Part shown: piece after piece, positions 1-8,546 of the stretch
How positions within the stretch are numbered: the stretch's first letter is position 1
Layout: each line of letters starts with the position of its first letter
Source: Methylophaga sp.
GTDB lineage: Bacteria; Pseudomonadota; Gammaproteobacteria; Nitrosococcales; Methylophagaceae
Length of the DNA: 11,052 bases
Assembly: GCA_014762585.1 (NCBI GenBank)
Contig: JABURN010000105.1
Coordinates: 1 to 11,052, forward strand
Reading direction: 5' to 3'
The notes under the pieces: model-generated
What the model was told of the DNA's origin: nothing
What the model saw: the letters and a program-made list of their open reading frames with translations, nothing else
The model's database searches: none
Made by a program: the position numbers and the translations under genes

Positions 1-59
1 GTTCGGTAATGAATAGCCACTCAATGTCGCATCCAACCATTAACTAAGCTTGTGAATAA

Positions 60-1490
60 TTACAAAATGCCGCCCAACAGCGGATCCAGCAGTGCATCAT
101 CAGTTTCATCGACAATGCCGTCATCGCTACCGCCACTGCCGGAATCAAGCAGGCCACCGGTGACATTATTAACGGTATCCGTCACACCACCAACCAGGTC
201 ATCACCTCCTGTCAGGCCGTCAACCGTACCCGTGACGCCGCCCAGCAGCTCATCATCACCGGTCAGGCCGTCAACTGTATCCGTGACGCCACCCAGCAGC
301 TCATCACCACCAGTCAGTCCATCAACGGTATCTGTGACTGTGCCAATTACACCATCAGTGCCTGAGAGCAGGCCATCTTCACCGCCCGTGACACCATCCA
401 GTGTGCCAGTAACCGTGCCAATCACACCATCAGTGCCTGAGAGCAGGCCACCATCACCGCCCGTGACGCCGTCCAGTGTGCCAGTAACCGTGCCAACAAC
501 ACCATCAGTGCCGGATAACAATCCTCCGTCTTCACCACCGATGACTGGTAAGCCACTTGTATCGAGTAAGCCTGCCAAGTCAAACAGCTCGCCTTCTCCA
601 GATTCACTTACCGATAGAATACCGCCGGTGTCGATCACTAGCTGACCCACGCCTTCAACGGTTCCACCAACCCCTGCAAGTACGGCGTTATTCTCATCTT
701 TAAGATCGTTACCAAGTACCACTACAGCCGTGCCTACTTCGGTCAGTATGTTATTTGCGATGGGTCCGACGACCAATGCTTCACCCACGACTTGGGTAGT
801 ACCACCAATATTGGTGACTAGTGGTCTGACCACGGCAGTCAGTTCGGTAGTCAGACCGCTGATGACACCATCGTCCTGTGTGAAAGTCACAGTCAACACG
901 TCGCCTGTTTCGGTCACAACGCCACCCAGTGAGTCTACTGTCCCGCCCAACTCAGTAAGTAGGCCTGTTGATTGATCAACCTGGGCAAATAAAGGCAAGG
1001 TATTGAGGCTTTCAATTGTAGTTCCGGTTGAAGAGACTGCTTCACCCGTCTCGGAAACCGCACCTGAAACACCGGCCAGTGTCGTGCCGATGGCGTTATC
1101 GTTCTCACTCAGTGAGCCGAGACCATCACTCAGCCCGTCACCCAGCTTGGTCACAGCCTCACCGGTATTGCTGATTATATCGCCTGCGCCATCAGTCACT
1201 TCATCCGTACCCAGGAGGCTCAATTGACTTACCGTACCGCCAAGCAAAGTAACCGTCTCACCGGTGCTGGATACGATACCACCACCATCATCGACCAGTG
1301 TTTCCACCCCGCTAGCTGAAGTTTCACTGCCATCACCACCACCGCCGCCGGTATCGCCACCACCACCGCCATCAACCATATCCCCACCGCCGGAGCTTTT
1401 GACGGATTTGCTGCTGCTTCCACTACAGCCCACGGATAAGGATAAAACTAGACCTAATGTTATTATTTGAGCTAATTTCGTTTTTTGCAT
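60..1490 (-). CDS. Probable lipoprotein, bacterial collagen-like type, with C-terminal tandem repeats
   Basis: This is a 476-residue protein counted from the ATG at 1490. That start is chosen because a GGAGG lies 8 nt upstream; an in-frame ATG at 1505 lacks a ribosome site. Residues 1-21 form a signal peptide (KTK, then a hydrophobic run) ending in LSVG-C22. This reads as a lipobox, although Ser at -3 is less usual than Leu. A Ser/Gly/Asp-rich linker with runs of five glycines follows. The middle (about 70-310) is built of degenerate segments such as STGETV and LGGTV, resembling from memory the 'bacterial collagen, middle region' family. Residues 318-444 hold three units of 25-26 residues and then three of 17. 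The tail is acidic. No enzyme motif and no true Gly-X-Y triplet run is seen. The gene is separated from pnp by a strong terminator, so it is its own unit. A surface-exposed or matrix-like role is inference only. Confidence 0.8.
   Translation of the reverse strand: MQKTKLAQIITLGLVLSLSVGCSGSSSKSVKSSGGGDMVDGGGGGDTGGGGGDGSETSASGVETLVDDGGGIVSSTGETVTLLGGTVSQLSLLGTDEVTDGAGDIISNTGEAVTKLGDGLSDGLGSLSENDNAIGTTLAGVSGAVSETGEAVSSTGTTIESLNTLPLFAQVDQSTGLLTELGGTVDSLGGVVTETGDVLTVTFTQDDGVISGLTTELTAVVRPLVTNIGGTTQVVGEALVVGPIANNILTEVGTAVVVLGNDLKDENNAVLAGVGGTVEGVGQLVIDTGGILSVSESGEGELFDLAGLLDTSGLPVIGGEDGGLLSGTDGVVGTVTGTLDGVTGGDGGLLSGTDGVIGTVTGTLDGVTGGEDGLLSGTDGVIGTVTDTVDGLTGGDELLGGVTDTVDGLTGDDELLGGVTGTVDGLTGGDDLVGGVTDTVNNVTGGLLDSGSGGSDDGIVDETDDALLDPLLGGIL
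159..539 (-). repeat. In-gene tandem repeats, two unit lengths
   Basis: The lipoprotein gene contains three units of 25-26 codons (312-539), each carrying LLSGTDGV-(I/V)-GTVT followed by (G/D)T(L/V)DG(V/L)T. Three shorter units of 17 codons follow (159-311), carrying GGVT-(D/G)-TV and ending in LT or VT. The short unit looks like the long one with the LLSGTDGVIG block replaced by ELLGG. The DNA is nearly as similar as the protein, which suggests recent duplication. Such repeats can change copy number between strains. Confidence 0.85.
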
Positions 1491-1534
1491 CTCTCCACCC
1501 TCCATAAAGGATTTTTTTACTCCATTAATACGAA

Positions 1535-1552
1535 TATTCGATATATTCGATA
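1535..1552 (-). repeat. Tandem 9-bp direct repeat in the lipoprotein leader
   Basis: Two exact head-to-tail copies of TATCGAATA (minus strand) lie about 45-62 bp upstream of the lipoprotein start. They overlap a palindrome, CGAATATTCG (1531-1540). They sit just downstream of the candidate promoter at 1565-1594, where an operator could act. Regulator binding is inference; the A+T-rich setting makes chance repeats possible. Confidence 0.5.
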
Positions 1553-1564
1553 CCCTTATTGGCG

Positions 1565-1594
1565 ATAATAACGAAATATTGAGTTATTTACTAA
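1565..1594 (-). promoter_or_regulatory. Candidate promoter of the lipoprotein gene
   Basis: On the minus strand TATTAT (1565-1570) matches five of six bases of the -10 consensus. An 18-bp spacer separates it from TTAGTA (1589-1594), a weak -35. It lies in the A+T-rich gap between the pnp terminator and the lipoprotein gene, where a promoter is needed because the terminator should isolate the gene. The poor -35 keeps confidence low. Confidence 0.35.
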
Positions 1595-1700
1595 CAGTTT
1601 TTTTGTTTTGTGATGGGTTTCACACTTTCATAGCGAATATCCGGAACTTTATAGGAAGGTTAGTGGCTGACCTGTAGTTATTGAGGTATTTTTTACAGGC

Positions 1701-1736
1701 AAAAAAAAGCCCCGGTTGAACAACCGGGGCTTTTTT
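1701..1736. terminator. Strong bidirectional intrinsic terminator after pnp
   Basis: A perfect inverted repeat has arms GCCCCGGTTG (1709-1718) and CAACCGGGGC (1721-1730). It is flanked by eight A on the left and six T on the right. Read on the minus strand this gives a GC-rich hairpin followed by a run of T, 23 bp past the pnp stop. Read on the plus strand it also has a T tract. It should end the rpsO-pnp transcript and isolate the lipoprotein gene. Confidence 0.93.
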
Positions 1737-1759
1737 AGTGCTTAGTTAGAGCGTATCGA

Positions 1760-3853
1760 TTAGTCTTCAGCAGTCTCGTTCACCGCTTTCATACTCAGAC
1801 GGATACGGCCCTGGCGATCAACTTCCAGTACTTTGACTTTGATCATATCGCCTTCTGACAGTTTGTCGCCCACATTCTCAACACGCTCTTCAGAGATTTG
1901 AGAGATATGAACCAGACCATCTTTACCCGGCAGAATCGTGACAAAAGCGCCGAAGTCCATCAGTTTGGCAACGCGGCCTTCGTAAATCTTACCGACTTCC
2001 ACTTCTGCCGTGATGTCTTCGATACGACGCAAGGCTGACTGACCGGCATCATAATCTGCAGAGAAGATCATCACAGTGCCATCATCCTGAATATCGATAG
2101 TGGCACCAGTCTCTTCAGTAATCGCACGAATTGTTGCACCGCCTTTACCGATGACATCACGGATTTTCTCCGCGTTGATCTTGACGGTGATGATACGAGG
2201 CGCAAATTTGGACATCTCGGTACGGTGAGTAGAAATAACCGCATTCATCTTATCGAGAATATGCAGGCGACCGTCACGGGCCTGAGCCAGTGCTGTACGC
2301 ATGATTTCTTCATTGATACCTTCGATCTTGATATCCATCTGCAGAGCAGTGACACCTTTTTCAGTACCGGCGACTTTAAAGTCCATATCACCCAGGTGAT
2401 CTTCGTCACCGAGGATATCAGTCAGAACGGCGTAACCGTCGGTCTCTTTAATCAGACCCATGGCAATACCGGCAACCGGCGCTTTAATCGGCACACCGGC
2501 ATCCATCAGCGCCAGACTGGTACCACAGACAGAAGCCATAGAACTAGAACCGTTTGATTCAGTGATTTCAGAGACCACACGAACCACGTACGGGAATTCT
2601 TCAGCAGATGGCATCACTGCAGCAATACCACGCTTGGCCAGTTTACCGTGGCCGATTTCACGACGTTTTGGTGAACCGACAAAACCGGTTTCACCGACAC
2701 AGTATGGCGGGAAGTTATAGTGCAGCATGAAACGGTCACGATATTCACCTTCGACCGCATCAATCATCTGGGCATCACGCTCGGCGCCCAGTGTAGCGAC
2801 GACCATGGCCTGGGTTTCACCACGGGTGAACAGGGCTGAGCCGTGAACACGTGGAAGCAGCGTGGTCTCAACAAAGATAGGACGGACACTCTTGGTGTCA
2901 CGGCCATCGATACGTGGGTCACCGGCAATGATCTTGCCGCGAACGAGTTCTTTTTCCAATTTGGAAAAGACATTCTTGACCTGATCTTCAGTCAGTTCAG
3001 ATTCTTCATTAACCAGGGCTTCGACGGCAGCACTACGTACGTTACTCAGTTGATCCAGACGCGCCAGTTTGTCACTGATGGCATAGGCTTCTTTGATGCC
3101 TTCGTAAGCCTGCGCTTTAACCGTGTTGTAAAGTGTTTCGTCCTTCTCAGGTGCAGTCCAGTCCCAGGCCGGTTTGCCGGCTTCAGCCTGCAGTTCCTTG
3201 ACCAGATTAATCGCAGTCTGCATTTGCTGATGGCCGAACATAACGGAGCCCAGCATGACTTCTTCCGGCAGCTCAGAGGCTTCTGATTCCACCATCAAAA
3301 CGGCACTTTCGGTACCCGCAACAACCAGATCCAGCGCACTGTTATCCAGTTGGGCCTTGCCCGGGTTCAGTACATACTGACCATCAACATAACCGACACG
3401 GGCCGCACCCAGCGGTCCGTTGAAAGGAATACCGGAGATAGCCAGTGCAGCAGAAGCACCAATCATGGCAGGAATATCAGGATCGATTTCCGGGTCCAGC
3501 GCTACGACTGTCGCGATCACCTGAACTTCGTTAAGAAAGCCTTTAGGGAAAAGCGGACGCAGGGGACGGTCAATCAGGCGCGAAGTCAGCGTTTCTTTTT
3601 CGCTTGGACGGCCTTCCCGTTTGAAAAAGCCACCCGGGATTTTACCGGCAGCGTAGGTCCGCTCCTGATAGTTAACAGTTAAAGGAAAAAAATCCTGGCC
3701 GGGAGACACATCTTTTTTACCGACCACAGTCACCAGTACGGAGGTTTCACCAAGGCTGGCAATAACGGCACCGCCGGCCTGACGGGCAATTTTTCCGGTT
3801 TCCAGACTTAGCTGGTGCTCACCGAATTGAACTGTCTTCTTTACTGAGTTCAC
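1760..3853 (-). CDS. pnp: Polyribonucleotide nucleotidyltransferase (PNPase)
   Basis: PNPase degrades RNA from the 3' end using phosphate, releasing nucleoside diphosphates; it works as a trimer and often in the RNA degradosome. The 697 residues show the full family layout: first RNase PH-like domain (about 10-145), a helical middle region, second RNase PH-like domain (about 310-545) with [12 protein letters not shown] (481-492) holding the expected catalytic aspartates, a KH domain with GKGG (569-572) and a C-terminal S1 domain (about 620-690). The start is a GTG; AAGGA lies 7 nt upstream and the N-terminus then aligns with E. coli PNPase. The protein ends soon after the S1 domain, lacking most of the Ala/Pro/Glu-rich tail that E. 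coli carries (711 residues there). It lies downstream of rpsO, as in E. coli, with a structured gap that probably carries its own control. Confidence 0.98.
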   Translation of the reverse strand: MNSVKKTVQFGEHQLSLETGKIARQAGGAVIASLGETSVLVTVVGKKDVSPGQDFFPLTVNYQERTYAAGKIPGGFFKREGRPSEKETLTSRLIDRPLRPLFPKGFLNEVQVIATVVALDPEIDPDIPAMIGASAALAISGIPFNGPLGAARVGYVDGQYVLNPGKAQLDNSALDLVVAGTESAVLMVESEASELPEEVMLGSVMFGHQQMQTAINLVKELQAEAGKPAWDWTAPEKDETLYNTVKAQAYEGIKEAYAISDKLARLDQLSNVRSAAVEALVNEESELTEDQVKNVFSKLEKELVRGKIIAGDPRIDGRDTKSVRPIFVETTLLPRVHGSALFTRGETQAMVVATLGAERDAQMIDAVEGEYRDRFMLHYNFPPYCVGETGFVGSPKRREIGHGKLAKRGIAAVMPSAEEFPYVVRVVSEITESNGSSSMASVCGTSLALMDAGVPIKAPVAGIAMGLIKETDGYAVLTDILGDEDHLGDMDFKVAGTEKGVTALQMDIKIEGINEEIMRTALAQARDGRLHILDKMNAVISTHRTEMSKFAPRIITVKINAEKIRDVIGKGGATIRAITEETGATIDIQDDGTVMIFSADYDAGQSALRRIEDITAEVEVGKIYEGRVAKLMDFGAFVTILPGKDGLVHISQISEERVENVGDKLSEGDMIKVKVLEVDRQGRIRLSMKAVNETAED

Positions 3854-3876
3854 TCTTTTTTCCTTATCTTCTTCAT
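3850..3876 (-). other. Tiny upstream frame overlapping the pnp start
   Basis: An ATG at 3876 opens an 8-codon frame (MKKIRKKE) whose TGA overlaps the GTG start of pnp in the string GTGA. The pnp ribosome site AAGGA lies inside it. The frame has only a weak ribosome site of its own (GGGGCTGAGA), so translation is uncertain. If it is read, it could couple to or interfere with pnp initiation. Confidence 0.25.
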
Positions 3877-3882
3877 TCTCAG

Positions 3883-3904
3883 CCCCGGACCTGTTCCGGC
3901 ACTG
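3883..3904. repeat. REP-like GC-rich repeat, copy A
   Basis: This 22-nt element contains the small hairpin CCGGA-CCTGT-TCCGG (3885-3899). It matches copy B at 3981-4002 with one-base gaps, sharing CCCCGG, CCTGTT, CGG and CTG in order. It sits just upstream of the pnp ribosome site. It resembles short palindromic extragenic elements common in proteobacteria; that assignment is from memory. Confidence 0.5.
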
Positions 3905-3930
3905 ATTAAAACTGACAAACTAATAAACGA

Positions 3931-3967
3931 ATATGCCCCTGAAACTGCAGCAGCTTCAGGGGCATAT
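3931..3967 (-). promoter_or_regulatory. rpsO-pnp intergenic hairpin (terminator or RNase III site)
   Basis: A perfect 13-bp stem, ATATGCCCCTGAA with TTCAGGGGCATAT, closes an 11-nt loop between rpsO and pnp. On the minus strand it is followed by a T-rich but interrupted stretch (TCGTTTATTAG), so it is a weak intrinsic terminator at best. In E. coli this gap holds the rpsO terminator and a leader stem cut by RNase III, through which PNPase represses itself. The stem could serve either role here; which one is not decided by sequence. Confidence 0.65.
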
Positions 3968-3980
3968 CTTATATCATCAA

Positions 3981-4002
3981 CCCCGGCCTGTTACGGACGC
4001 TG
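3981..4002. repeat. REP-like GC-rich repeat, copy B
   Basis: This is the second copy of the element at 3883-3904, on the other side of the 13-bp stem. Its flanks form a separate inverted repeat, CAACCCC (3978-3984) with GGGGTTG (4003-4009), so on the RNA it would lie in a hairpin about 30 nt after the rpsO stop. It may help stabilise the rpsO mRNA 3' end. Confidence 0.45.
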
Positions 4003-4038
4003 GGGGTTGGCTGAATATAATCGGTCACCAGACTCAAC

Positions 4039-4308
4039 TTAGCGACGCAGACCTAATTCAGCAATCAGGGCACGGTAACGTTCGATATCCGTTTTTCTGA
4101 GGTAATCGAGCATCTTACGACGGCTGCTGACCATTTTCAGCAGACCCTGACGTGAATGGTGATCGTGAGCATTTGATTTAAAGTGCTCTGACAGATTGTT
4201 GATACGTGCAGTCAGCAGGGCAACCTGGACTTCAGCAGAACCTGTGTCACCCTCGGTGCGTGCGTGTTTGCTGATGATTTCTTTCTTTTGCTGTGCAGAA
4301 ATTGACAT
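4039..4308 (-). CDS. rpsO: 30S ribosomal protein S15
   Basis: S15 is a primary 16S rRNA-binding protein that organises the central domain of the 30S subunit and contributes to a bridge with the 50S. The 89 residues equal the usual family length. Signature stretches are [15 protein letters not shown] near residue 25, [13 protein letters not shown] in the middle, RRKMLDYL and the C-terminal GLRR. The start is the ATG at 4308, with GGAG 6 nt upstream; an upstream in-frame ATG would add four residues and lose the ribosome site. The gene has its own promoter in the truB-rpsO gap and a leader of roughly 90 nt. It is followed by the structured gap before pnp. S15 of E. coli represses its own mRNA through a leader fold, and the same is plausible here. 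Confidence 0.98.
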   Translation of the reverse strand: MSISAQQKKEIISKHARTEGDTGSAEVQVALLTARINNLSEHFKSNAHDHHSRQGLLKMVSSRRKMLDYLRKTDIERYRALIAELGLRR

Positions 4309-4404
4309 TGAATACTCCAACTTTGTGCAGCCTTATGGCTTGCAGTTAAATTCTGAACTGTTCCAGCCGATCTCAACCAGAACAGCCAACCCTTCAAGAG
4401 CTGC
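4309..4404 (-). promoter_or_regulatory. rpsO leader, candidate S15 autoregulatory element
   Basis: About 95 nt lie between the predicted transcription start and the rpsO ATG. On the minus strand the stretch holds CAGTT paired with AACTG across an 8-nt loop, then AGCC paired with GGCT across a short loop just before the ribosome site. Known S15 leader elements differ widely in sequence and fold between bacterial groups, so a match to a named type is not claimed. Confidence 0.4.
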
Positions 4405-4406
4405 GA

Positions 4407-4435
4407 ATTTTACCGACTTTCTCATTGCTAAACAA
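4407..4435 (-). promoter_or_regulatory. rpsO: rpsO promoter
   Basis: On the minus strand TAAAAT (4407-4412) matches five of six -10 bases. An exact 17-bp spacer separates it from TTGTTT (4430-4435). It lies just after the truB stop and would drive rpsO and pnp apart from the upstream operon. The E. coli cluster also has a promoter in this gap. Confidence 0.65.
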
Positions 4436-4446
4436 GGAGAACGTCA

Positions 4447-5370
4447 TTAAACCGCAGCAACAAATAAACGTTTTGGCTTGACTACTCCATCTGGCGACAT
4501 TTCGCCCAAGCCCATAAATTTTTCATCCTGATCAAACAGGCGCACATTTGCGCATTGAAAATCCTGCTCGACCTGTATCGATTGACCAAAGCTCAGGGTT
4601 TTACTGGCGGCTTCATCGAGATTGATCGCAGGCCAGTCAGGCAAAGCATTTTCAGCCGCCTCCAGTTGCTCGTCCAGCGCTTCCAACTGCCCTGTTTCCC
4701 GGCTTTCCGCCAGTTGATCCAGGCTGACTGAATCGCTCAGACCATAACCTGCCACCCTGGTTCTGCGCAGCATGGTGACATGGCCACCGGTGCCCAGCTT
4801 GTGACTGATATCTTCAACCAAAGTCCGGATATAGGTGCCTTTGCTACAGCGCACCGACAAGGTAAAGCTGTCCTGGTTACAATCCAGTAATTCAATCGCA
4901 TAGATAGTGATACGACGCGCCTTACGTTCGACTTCCTTGCCCTGCCGTGCCAGCTTATATAATGGCTGCCCCTGATATTTCAGCGCCGAGAACATTGGCG
5001 GTACCTGATCCAACTCTCCAATAAAGCTGTCCAGAATCTGTTGCAGTTGCGCCTCGTCAAACTCGGGCACCGGCTTTTCGTCGATGACTTCACCGTCTGC
5101 GTCGCCGCTGTCGGTGGTGATACCCAGTTTACAGGTGACGGCATATTCCTTATCCGCATCAAGCAGATAGCCGGATAGTTTAGTCGCCTCTCCCAGACAA
5201 ATCGGCAAAACACCGCTCGCCAGTGGATCCAGACTGCCGGTGTGGCCGGCCTTTCTGGCATCAAACAGGCGCTTAACCTGTTGCAGAACATGATTGGAAC
5301 TGTGGCCGCTCGGTTTGTCTACCACCACGATACCGGTAATATCGCGGCCTTTTTTATTTCGTCTTGCCAT
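4447..5370 (-). CDS. truB: tRNA pseudouridine(55) synthase
   Basis: TruB converts uridine 55 in the T-loop of almost all tRNAs to pseudouridine and also acts as a tRNA chaperone. The 307 residues are close to the E. coli length of 314. The N-terminal part carries the KPSGHSSN motif (19-26) and the catalytic block GHTGSLDPLASG, in which Asp48 is the expected nucleophile. Further family motifs are ALKYQGQPLYKLARQG and CSKGTYIRTL. The last 70 or so residues correspond to the C-terminal PUA-like RNA-binding domain. The gene begins 15 bp after rbfA. It has no strong ribosome site of its own, which suggests coupling to rbfA translation. rpsO follows after a gap with a separate promoter. Confidence 0.97.
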   Translation of the reverse strand: MARRNKKGRDITGIVVVDKPSGHSSNHVLQQVKRLFDARKAGHTGSLDPLASGVLPICLGEATKLSGYLLDADKEYAVTCKLGITTDSGDADGEVIDEKPVPEFDEAQLQQILDSFIGELDQVPPMFSALKYQGQPLYKLARQGKEVERKARRITIYAIELLDCNQDSFTLSVRCSKGTYIRTLVEDISHKLGTGGHVTMLRRTRVAGYGLSDSVSLDQLAESRETGQLEALDEQLEAAENALPDWPAINLDEAASKTLSFGQSIQVEQDFQCANVRLFDQDEKFMGLGEMSPDGVVKPKRLFVAAV

Positions 5371-5385
5371 GCTGATGTTAAATAA

Positions 5386-5763
5386 TCAGTCGTCTTCCTG
5401 ACGATTGGATGCGTTGGCTTTTGCAATCAGTTCATCCATTCTGAAGCCGTTTTCCAGGCTCTTGTCATAGACAAACTGCAGTTCAGGGATATTACGCAAT
5501 TGCACGCGACCGGCAAGGCCTCTACGCAGATAACCGGCAGCGCTGTTGAGCCCCTTGATACATTCGGCTGCGTCCTGTTCGGACTCAAAACCGTTCAGGC
5601 GGGTCACATAGACCTTGGCGTATTTCAGATCAGCGGTAACATCCACATGTGAGACCGTGGCCATACCAACCCGTGGATCCGAGATCTCACGCTGAATCAT
5701 CAGCGCGAGCTCCCGCATGATGACTTCACCAAAACGACTTGTACGACTGTATTCTCTTGCCAT
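5386..5763 (-). CDS. rbfA: 30S ribosome-binding factor A
   Basis: RbfA binds immature 30S subunits near the 5' helix of 16S rRNA and is needed for late maturation and cold adaptation. The 125 residues form a single KH-type domain followed by a short acidic tail (RQEDD). Family features include REISDPRVGMATVSHVDVT (about 25-43), YAKVYVT and the A-x-G element SAAG (74-77) that replaces the usual GxxG loop. E. coli RbfA is 133 residues, the difference lying in the tail. Its ATG shares one base with the infB stop in TAATG, so translation is very likely coupled to IF2. Confidence 0.97.
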   Translation of the reverse strand: MAREYSRTSRFGEVIMRELALMIQREISDPRVGMATVSHVDVTADLKYAKVYVTRLNGFESEQDAAECIKGLNSAAGYLRRGLAGRVQLRNIPELQFVYDKSLENGFRMDELIAKANASNRQEDD

Positions 5764-8543
5764 TATAGTGTCGGTTTGACCTCAACCCGCTCGTAAACCT
5801 CAATCTGGTCGCCCGGTTTAACGTCTTTGTAGTTCTTCACACCGATACCACATTCGACACCGGCATTAACTTCATTAACGTCATCCTTGAAGCGACGCAG
5901 TGATTCCAGTTCACCTTCGTAGATCACCACGTTGTCACGCAGGACACGAATCGGGTTATTGCGTTTAACGGTACCTTCCAGCACCAGACAGCCAGCGATA
6001 TCACCAAATTTCGGTGAGCGGAACACATCATCAACCCGGGCAAGACCAATGATCTCGTCACGGAATACCGGTTCCAGCATGCCGGTCATTGCCTTGGTCA
6101 CCACGTCCAGCAGGTCGTAGATGATGCTGAAGTACTGCACATCCAGTCCTTTCTCGGCAATCACTTTACGGGCAGCATTATCAGCACGCACATTAAAGCC
6201 AATCAGAATCGCGTCTGACGCTGCAGCCAGCTGGGCATCAGTTTCATTGATACCACCTACGCCGGAGCCGACCACACGTACTTTAACCTGATCGGTGGAC
6301 AGCTTCTGCAGACCCTGGCTAACGGCTTCAACAGAACCGTGAACGTCACCTTTGATGACCACGTTAAGGGTTTTAACATCACCCTCTTCCATCTTGTTGA
6401 ACATGTCGTCCAGTTTGGCAGCCTGCTGCTGTGCCATTTTCTGCTCGCGAGCCTTAGTGTGGCGGAAGTCAGCAATTTCACGGGCGGTTTTGTCATCCGG
6501 CGCTGCCTGCAACTCATCACCGGCAGCCGGTGTGCCTGACAGACCCAGTAACTCTACCGGTGTGGATGGGCCGGCAGTATCAACCTGCTCGCCTTTTTCG
6601 TTGAACATGGCACGGACACGGCCATACTCCTGACCAACGACAACGATATCGCCCTTGTTCAGGGTACCCTGTTGAACCAGAACAGTGACAACGGTACCGC
6701 GGCCTTTATCCAGGCGCGCTTCAATTACAGTACCATGTGCCGGACCTTTTTCAGGTGCTTTCAGCTCCATGACTTCAGCCTGGATTGAAATAGCCTCCAG
6801 CAAGTCTTCCACGCCTTCACCAGTCAGTGCTGATACCGGTACAAACTGCACATCACCACCCCAGTCTTCAGGGATGACTTCGTGGTTGGCCAGTTCCTGC
6901 TTGACACGGTCCGGATTGGCTTCCGGCTTATCCATTTTGTTAACGGCAACGATAACAATAGACTCCGCCGCTTTAGCGTGTTGTACCGCTTCAATGGTTT
7001 GCGGCATAACACCATCGTCGGCTGCAACAACCAGAACAACGATATCCGTGACTTTAGCCCCCCGTGAACGCATCTCAGTAAAGGCGGCATGGCCCGGTGT
7101 ATCCAGGAAAGCAATCTCGCCACGGCTGGTTTCTACCCGATAAGCACCAATGTGCTGGGTGATACCACCGGCTTCACCCGATGTCACTTTGGTGCGGCGA
7201 ATATAATCCAGCAATGAGGTTTTACCATGGTCAACGTGCCCCATCACGGTCACTACCGGAGCACGGGTAACCGCTTCGCCCAGTTCTTCTTCAGAAACCT
7301 GGAGGGCTTCTTCCACTTCGTTTTCACGAATAGGTTTGGCAACGTGGCCCATTTCTTCAACCACGATGACGGCAGTATCCTGATCCAGTACCTGGTTGAT
7401 GGTAGCCATGGTGCCCAGCCCCATCAGCGTTTTAATCACTTCACCGGCCTTGACTGACATACGCTGTGCCAGCTCAGAAACATTAATAGTCTCTGGCACG
7501 TTAACTTCACGCACCACCGGCGCGGTCGGTTTGGAGAAACCGTGCTCCTGGTCTCTGACCGCGACACGGCCTGCGGCAGCGCCTTTTTTCTTCTTACGGC
7601 GACCGCCTTTACCTTCGCTGACGTGCAGTTCTTTACGCTCAAAGTCATCATCATCCCGACGTCCACCACGGCGAGAAGATTTGCCACGCTCATGCTTGGC
7701 TTCAGCATCCTTGGTTTTGCGAGCAGCGGCTTTCTGTTCTTTAGCCTGAGCTTCAGCGGCAGCCGCTTTAGCTTCCTCACGCGCTTTTTCCAGTGCTTCT
7801 TCTTCCTCACGAGCTTTACGCTTGGCTTCCAGCGCTTTTTCAGCCTCGATACGCGCCAGATTGGCTTCGCGGCGTCTGGCGTCGGCTTCTTCCAGCTTCC
7901 TGTGTGCCAGTTGAGAAGCAGTCAGTTCTTCTTCTTTCTTCTTGCCTTTGGCAGCAGGTTTTTTCGCTTTGGATTCAGCTTCCAGCGCTTTTTGCTCTTC
8001 TTCGGCAGCACGCTGGGCTTCTTCGTTGGCTTTGTTTTCGGCCTCGATGGCGGCAGCAACGGCAGCGGCTTCCTGTTCATCCTTCTCCTGTTTCAGGCGA
8101 GCGGCTTCTTCCTGCTTGCGTTTGGTTTCCTGCAAACGCTGCTCTTCCTGACGGGCCACCTCAGCGGCATGTTCTTCAGCCGCTTTTTGCTTGAGCAAAT
8201 CTTCGGCTGCGGCACTAGGCTGCTCAGCATCGCTGCGTTTAACGTAGGTGCGTTTTTTTCTGACTTCAACACTGACGCTTTTGCCGCCACGTGCCGAACC
8301 ACCCAGCTTGATTTCGCTGACGGATTTACGCTTCAAAGTGATCTTTCTCGGTGCCGATGCGGCTTCGTCGTCTGACTTGCCATGGCGCTGTTGCAGAAAC
8401 TTGAGCAAAGTCTGTTTTTGCTCTTCAGTAATCAGATCATCAGGCTCTGAGACGTTAATCCCCGCTTCGTTCAGCTGTTCTACTAGTCGCTCAGCTGTAA
8501 TTCCGACTGTGCCAGCCAGGTCTTTAACCCTCATGTCACTCAT
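5763..8543 (-). CDS. infB: Translation initiation factor IF-2
   Basis: IF2 is the GTPase that brings fMet-tRNA to the 30S subunit and promotes 50S joining. At 926 residues it is somewhat longer than E. coli IF2 (890). A small IF2 N-terminal subdomain (1-50) is followed by a long Ala/Glu/Lys-rich, probably helical and charged linker (about 105-290), a basic patch (GRRKKKKG, 314-321) and a second IF2 N-type subdomain near 350-400. The G domain has G1 GHVDHGKT (435-442), G2 around [10 protein letters not shown] (459-468), G3 DTPGH (481-485), G4 NKMD (535-538) and G5 SAL (571-573). Domain II and the C-terminal fMet-tRNA-binding part follow and look complete. The gene starts 3 bp after nusA, using an AGGGGAG inside the end of nusA. 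Internal starts for short isoforms, known in E. coli, cannot be judged here. Confidence 0.98.
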   Translation of the reverse strand: MSDMRVKDLAGTVGITAERLVEQLNEAGINVSEPDDLITEEQKQTLLKFLQQRHGKSDDEAASAPRKITLKRKSVSEIKLGGSARGGKSVSVEVRKKRTYVKRSDAEQPSAAAEDLLKQKAAEEHAAEVARQEEQRLQETKRKQEEAARLKQEKDEQEAAAVAAAIEAENKANEEAQRAAEEEQKALEAESKAKKPAAKGKKKEEELTASQLAHRKLEEADARRREANLARIEAEKALEAKRKAREEEEALEKAREEAKAAAAEAQAKEQKAAARKTKDAEAKHERGKSSRRGGRRDDDDFERKELHVSEGKGGRRKKKKGAAAGRVAVRDQEHGFSKPTAPVVREVNVPETINVSELAQRMSVKAGEVIKTLMGLGTMATINQVLDQDTAVIVVEEMGHVAKPIRENEVEEALQVSEEELGEAVTRAPVVTVMGHVDHGKTSLLDYIRRTKVTSGEAGGITQHIGAYRVETSRGEIAFLDTPGHAAFTEMRSRGAKVTDIVVLVVAADDGVMPQTIEAVQHAKAAESIVIVAVNKMDKPEANPDRVKQELANHEVIPEDWGGDVQFVPVSALTGEGVEDLLEAISIQAEVMELKAPEKGPAHGTVIEARLDKGRGTVVTVLVQQGTLNKGDIVVVGQEYGRVRAMFNEKGEQVDTAGPSTPVELLGLSGTPAAGDELQAAPDDKTAREIADFRHTKAREQKMAQQQAAKLDDMFNKMEEGDVKTLNVVIKGDVHGSVEAVSQGLQKLSTDQVKVRVVGSGVGGINETDAQLAAASDAILIGFNVRADNAARKVIAEKGLDVQYFSIIYDLLDVVTKAMTGMLEPVFRDEIIGLARVDDVFRSPKFGDIAGCLVLEGTVKRNNPIRVLRDNVVIYEGELESLRRFKDDVNEVNAGVECGIGVKNYKDVKPGDQIEVYERVEVKPTL

Positions 8544-8546
8544 TGG

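Noticed and set aside
52..645. Plus-strand Pro/Ser/Val-rich frame opposite the lipoprotein repeats
   Set aside because: It is the mirror of the Gly/Thr/Asp repeat codons of the minus-strand gene; it has no ribosome site and no signal, while the minus frame has a signal peptide and good start.
1264..1470. Plus-strand proline-rich frame
   Set aside because: Antisense of the poly-Gly linker and signal peptide of the lipoprotein.
7542..8375. Long plus-strand frame rich in Phe/Leu that looks membrane-like
   Set aside because: It is the antisense of the Ala/Glu/Lys-rich linker of IF2; GAA/AAG codons read backwards give Phe/Leu/Ser, so the hydrophobicity is an artefact.
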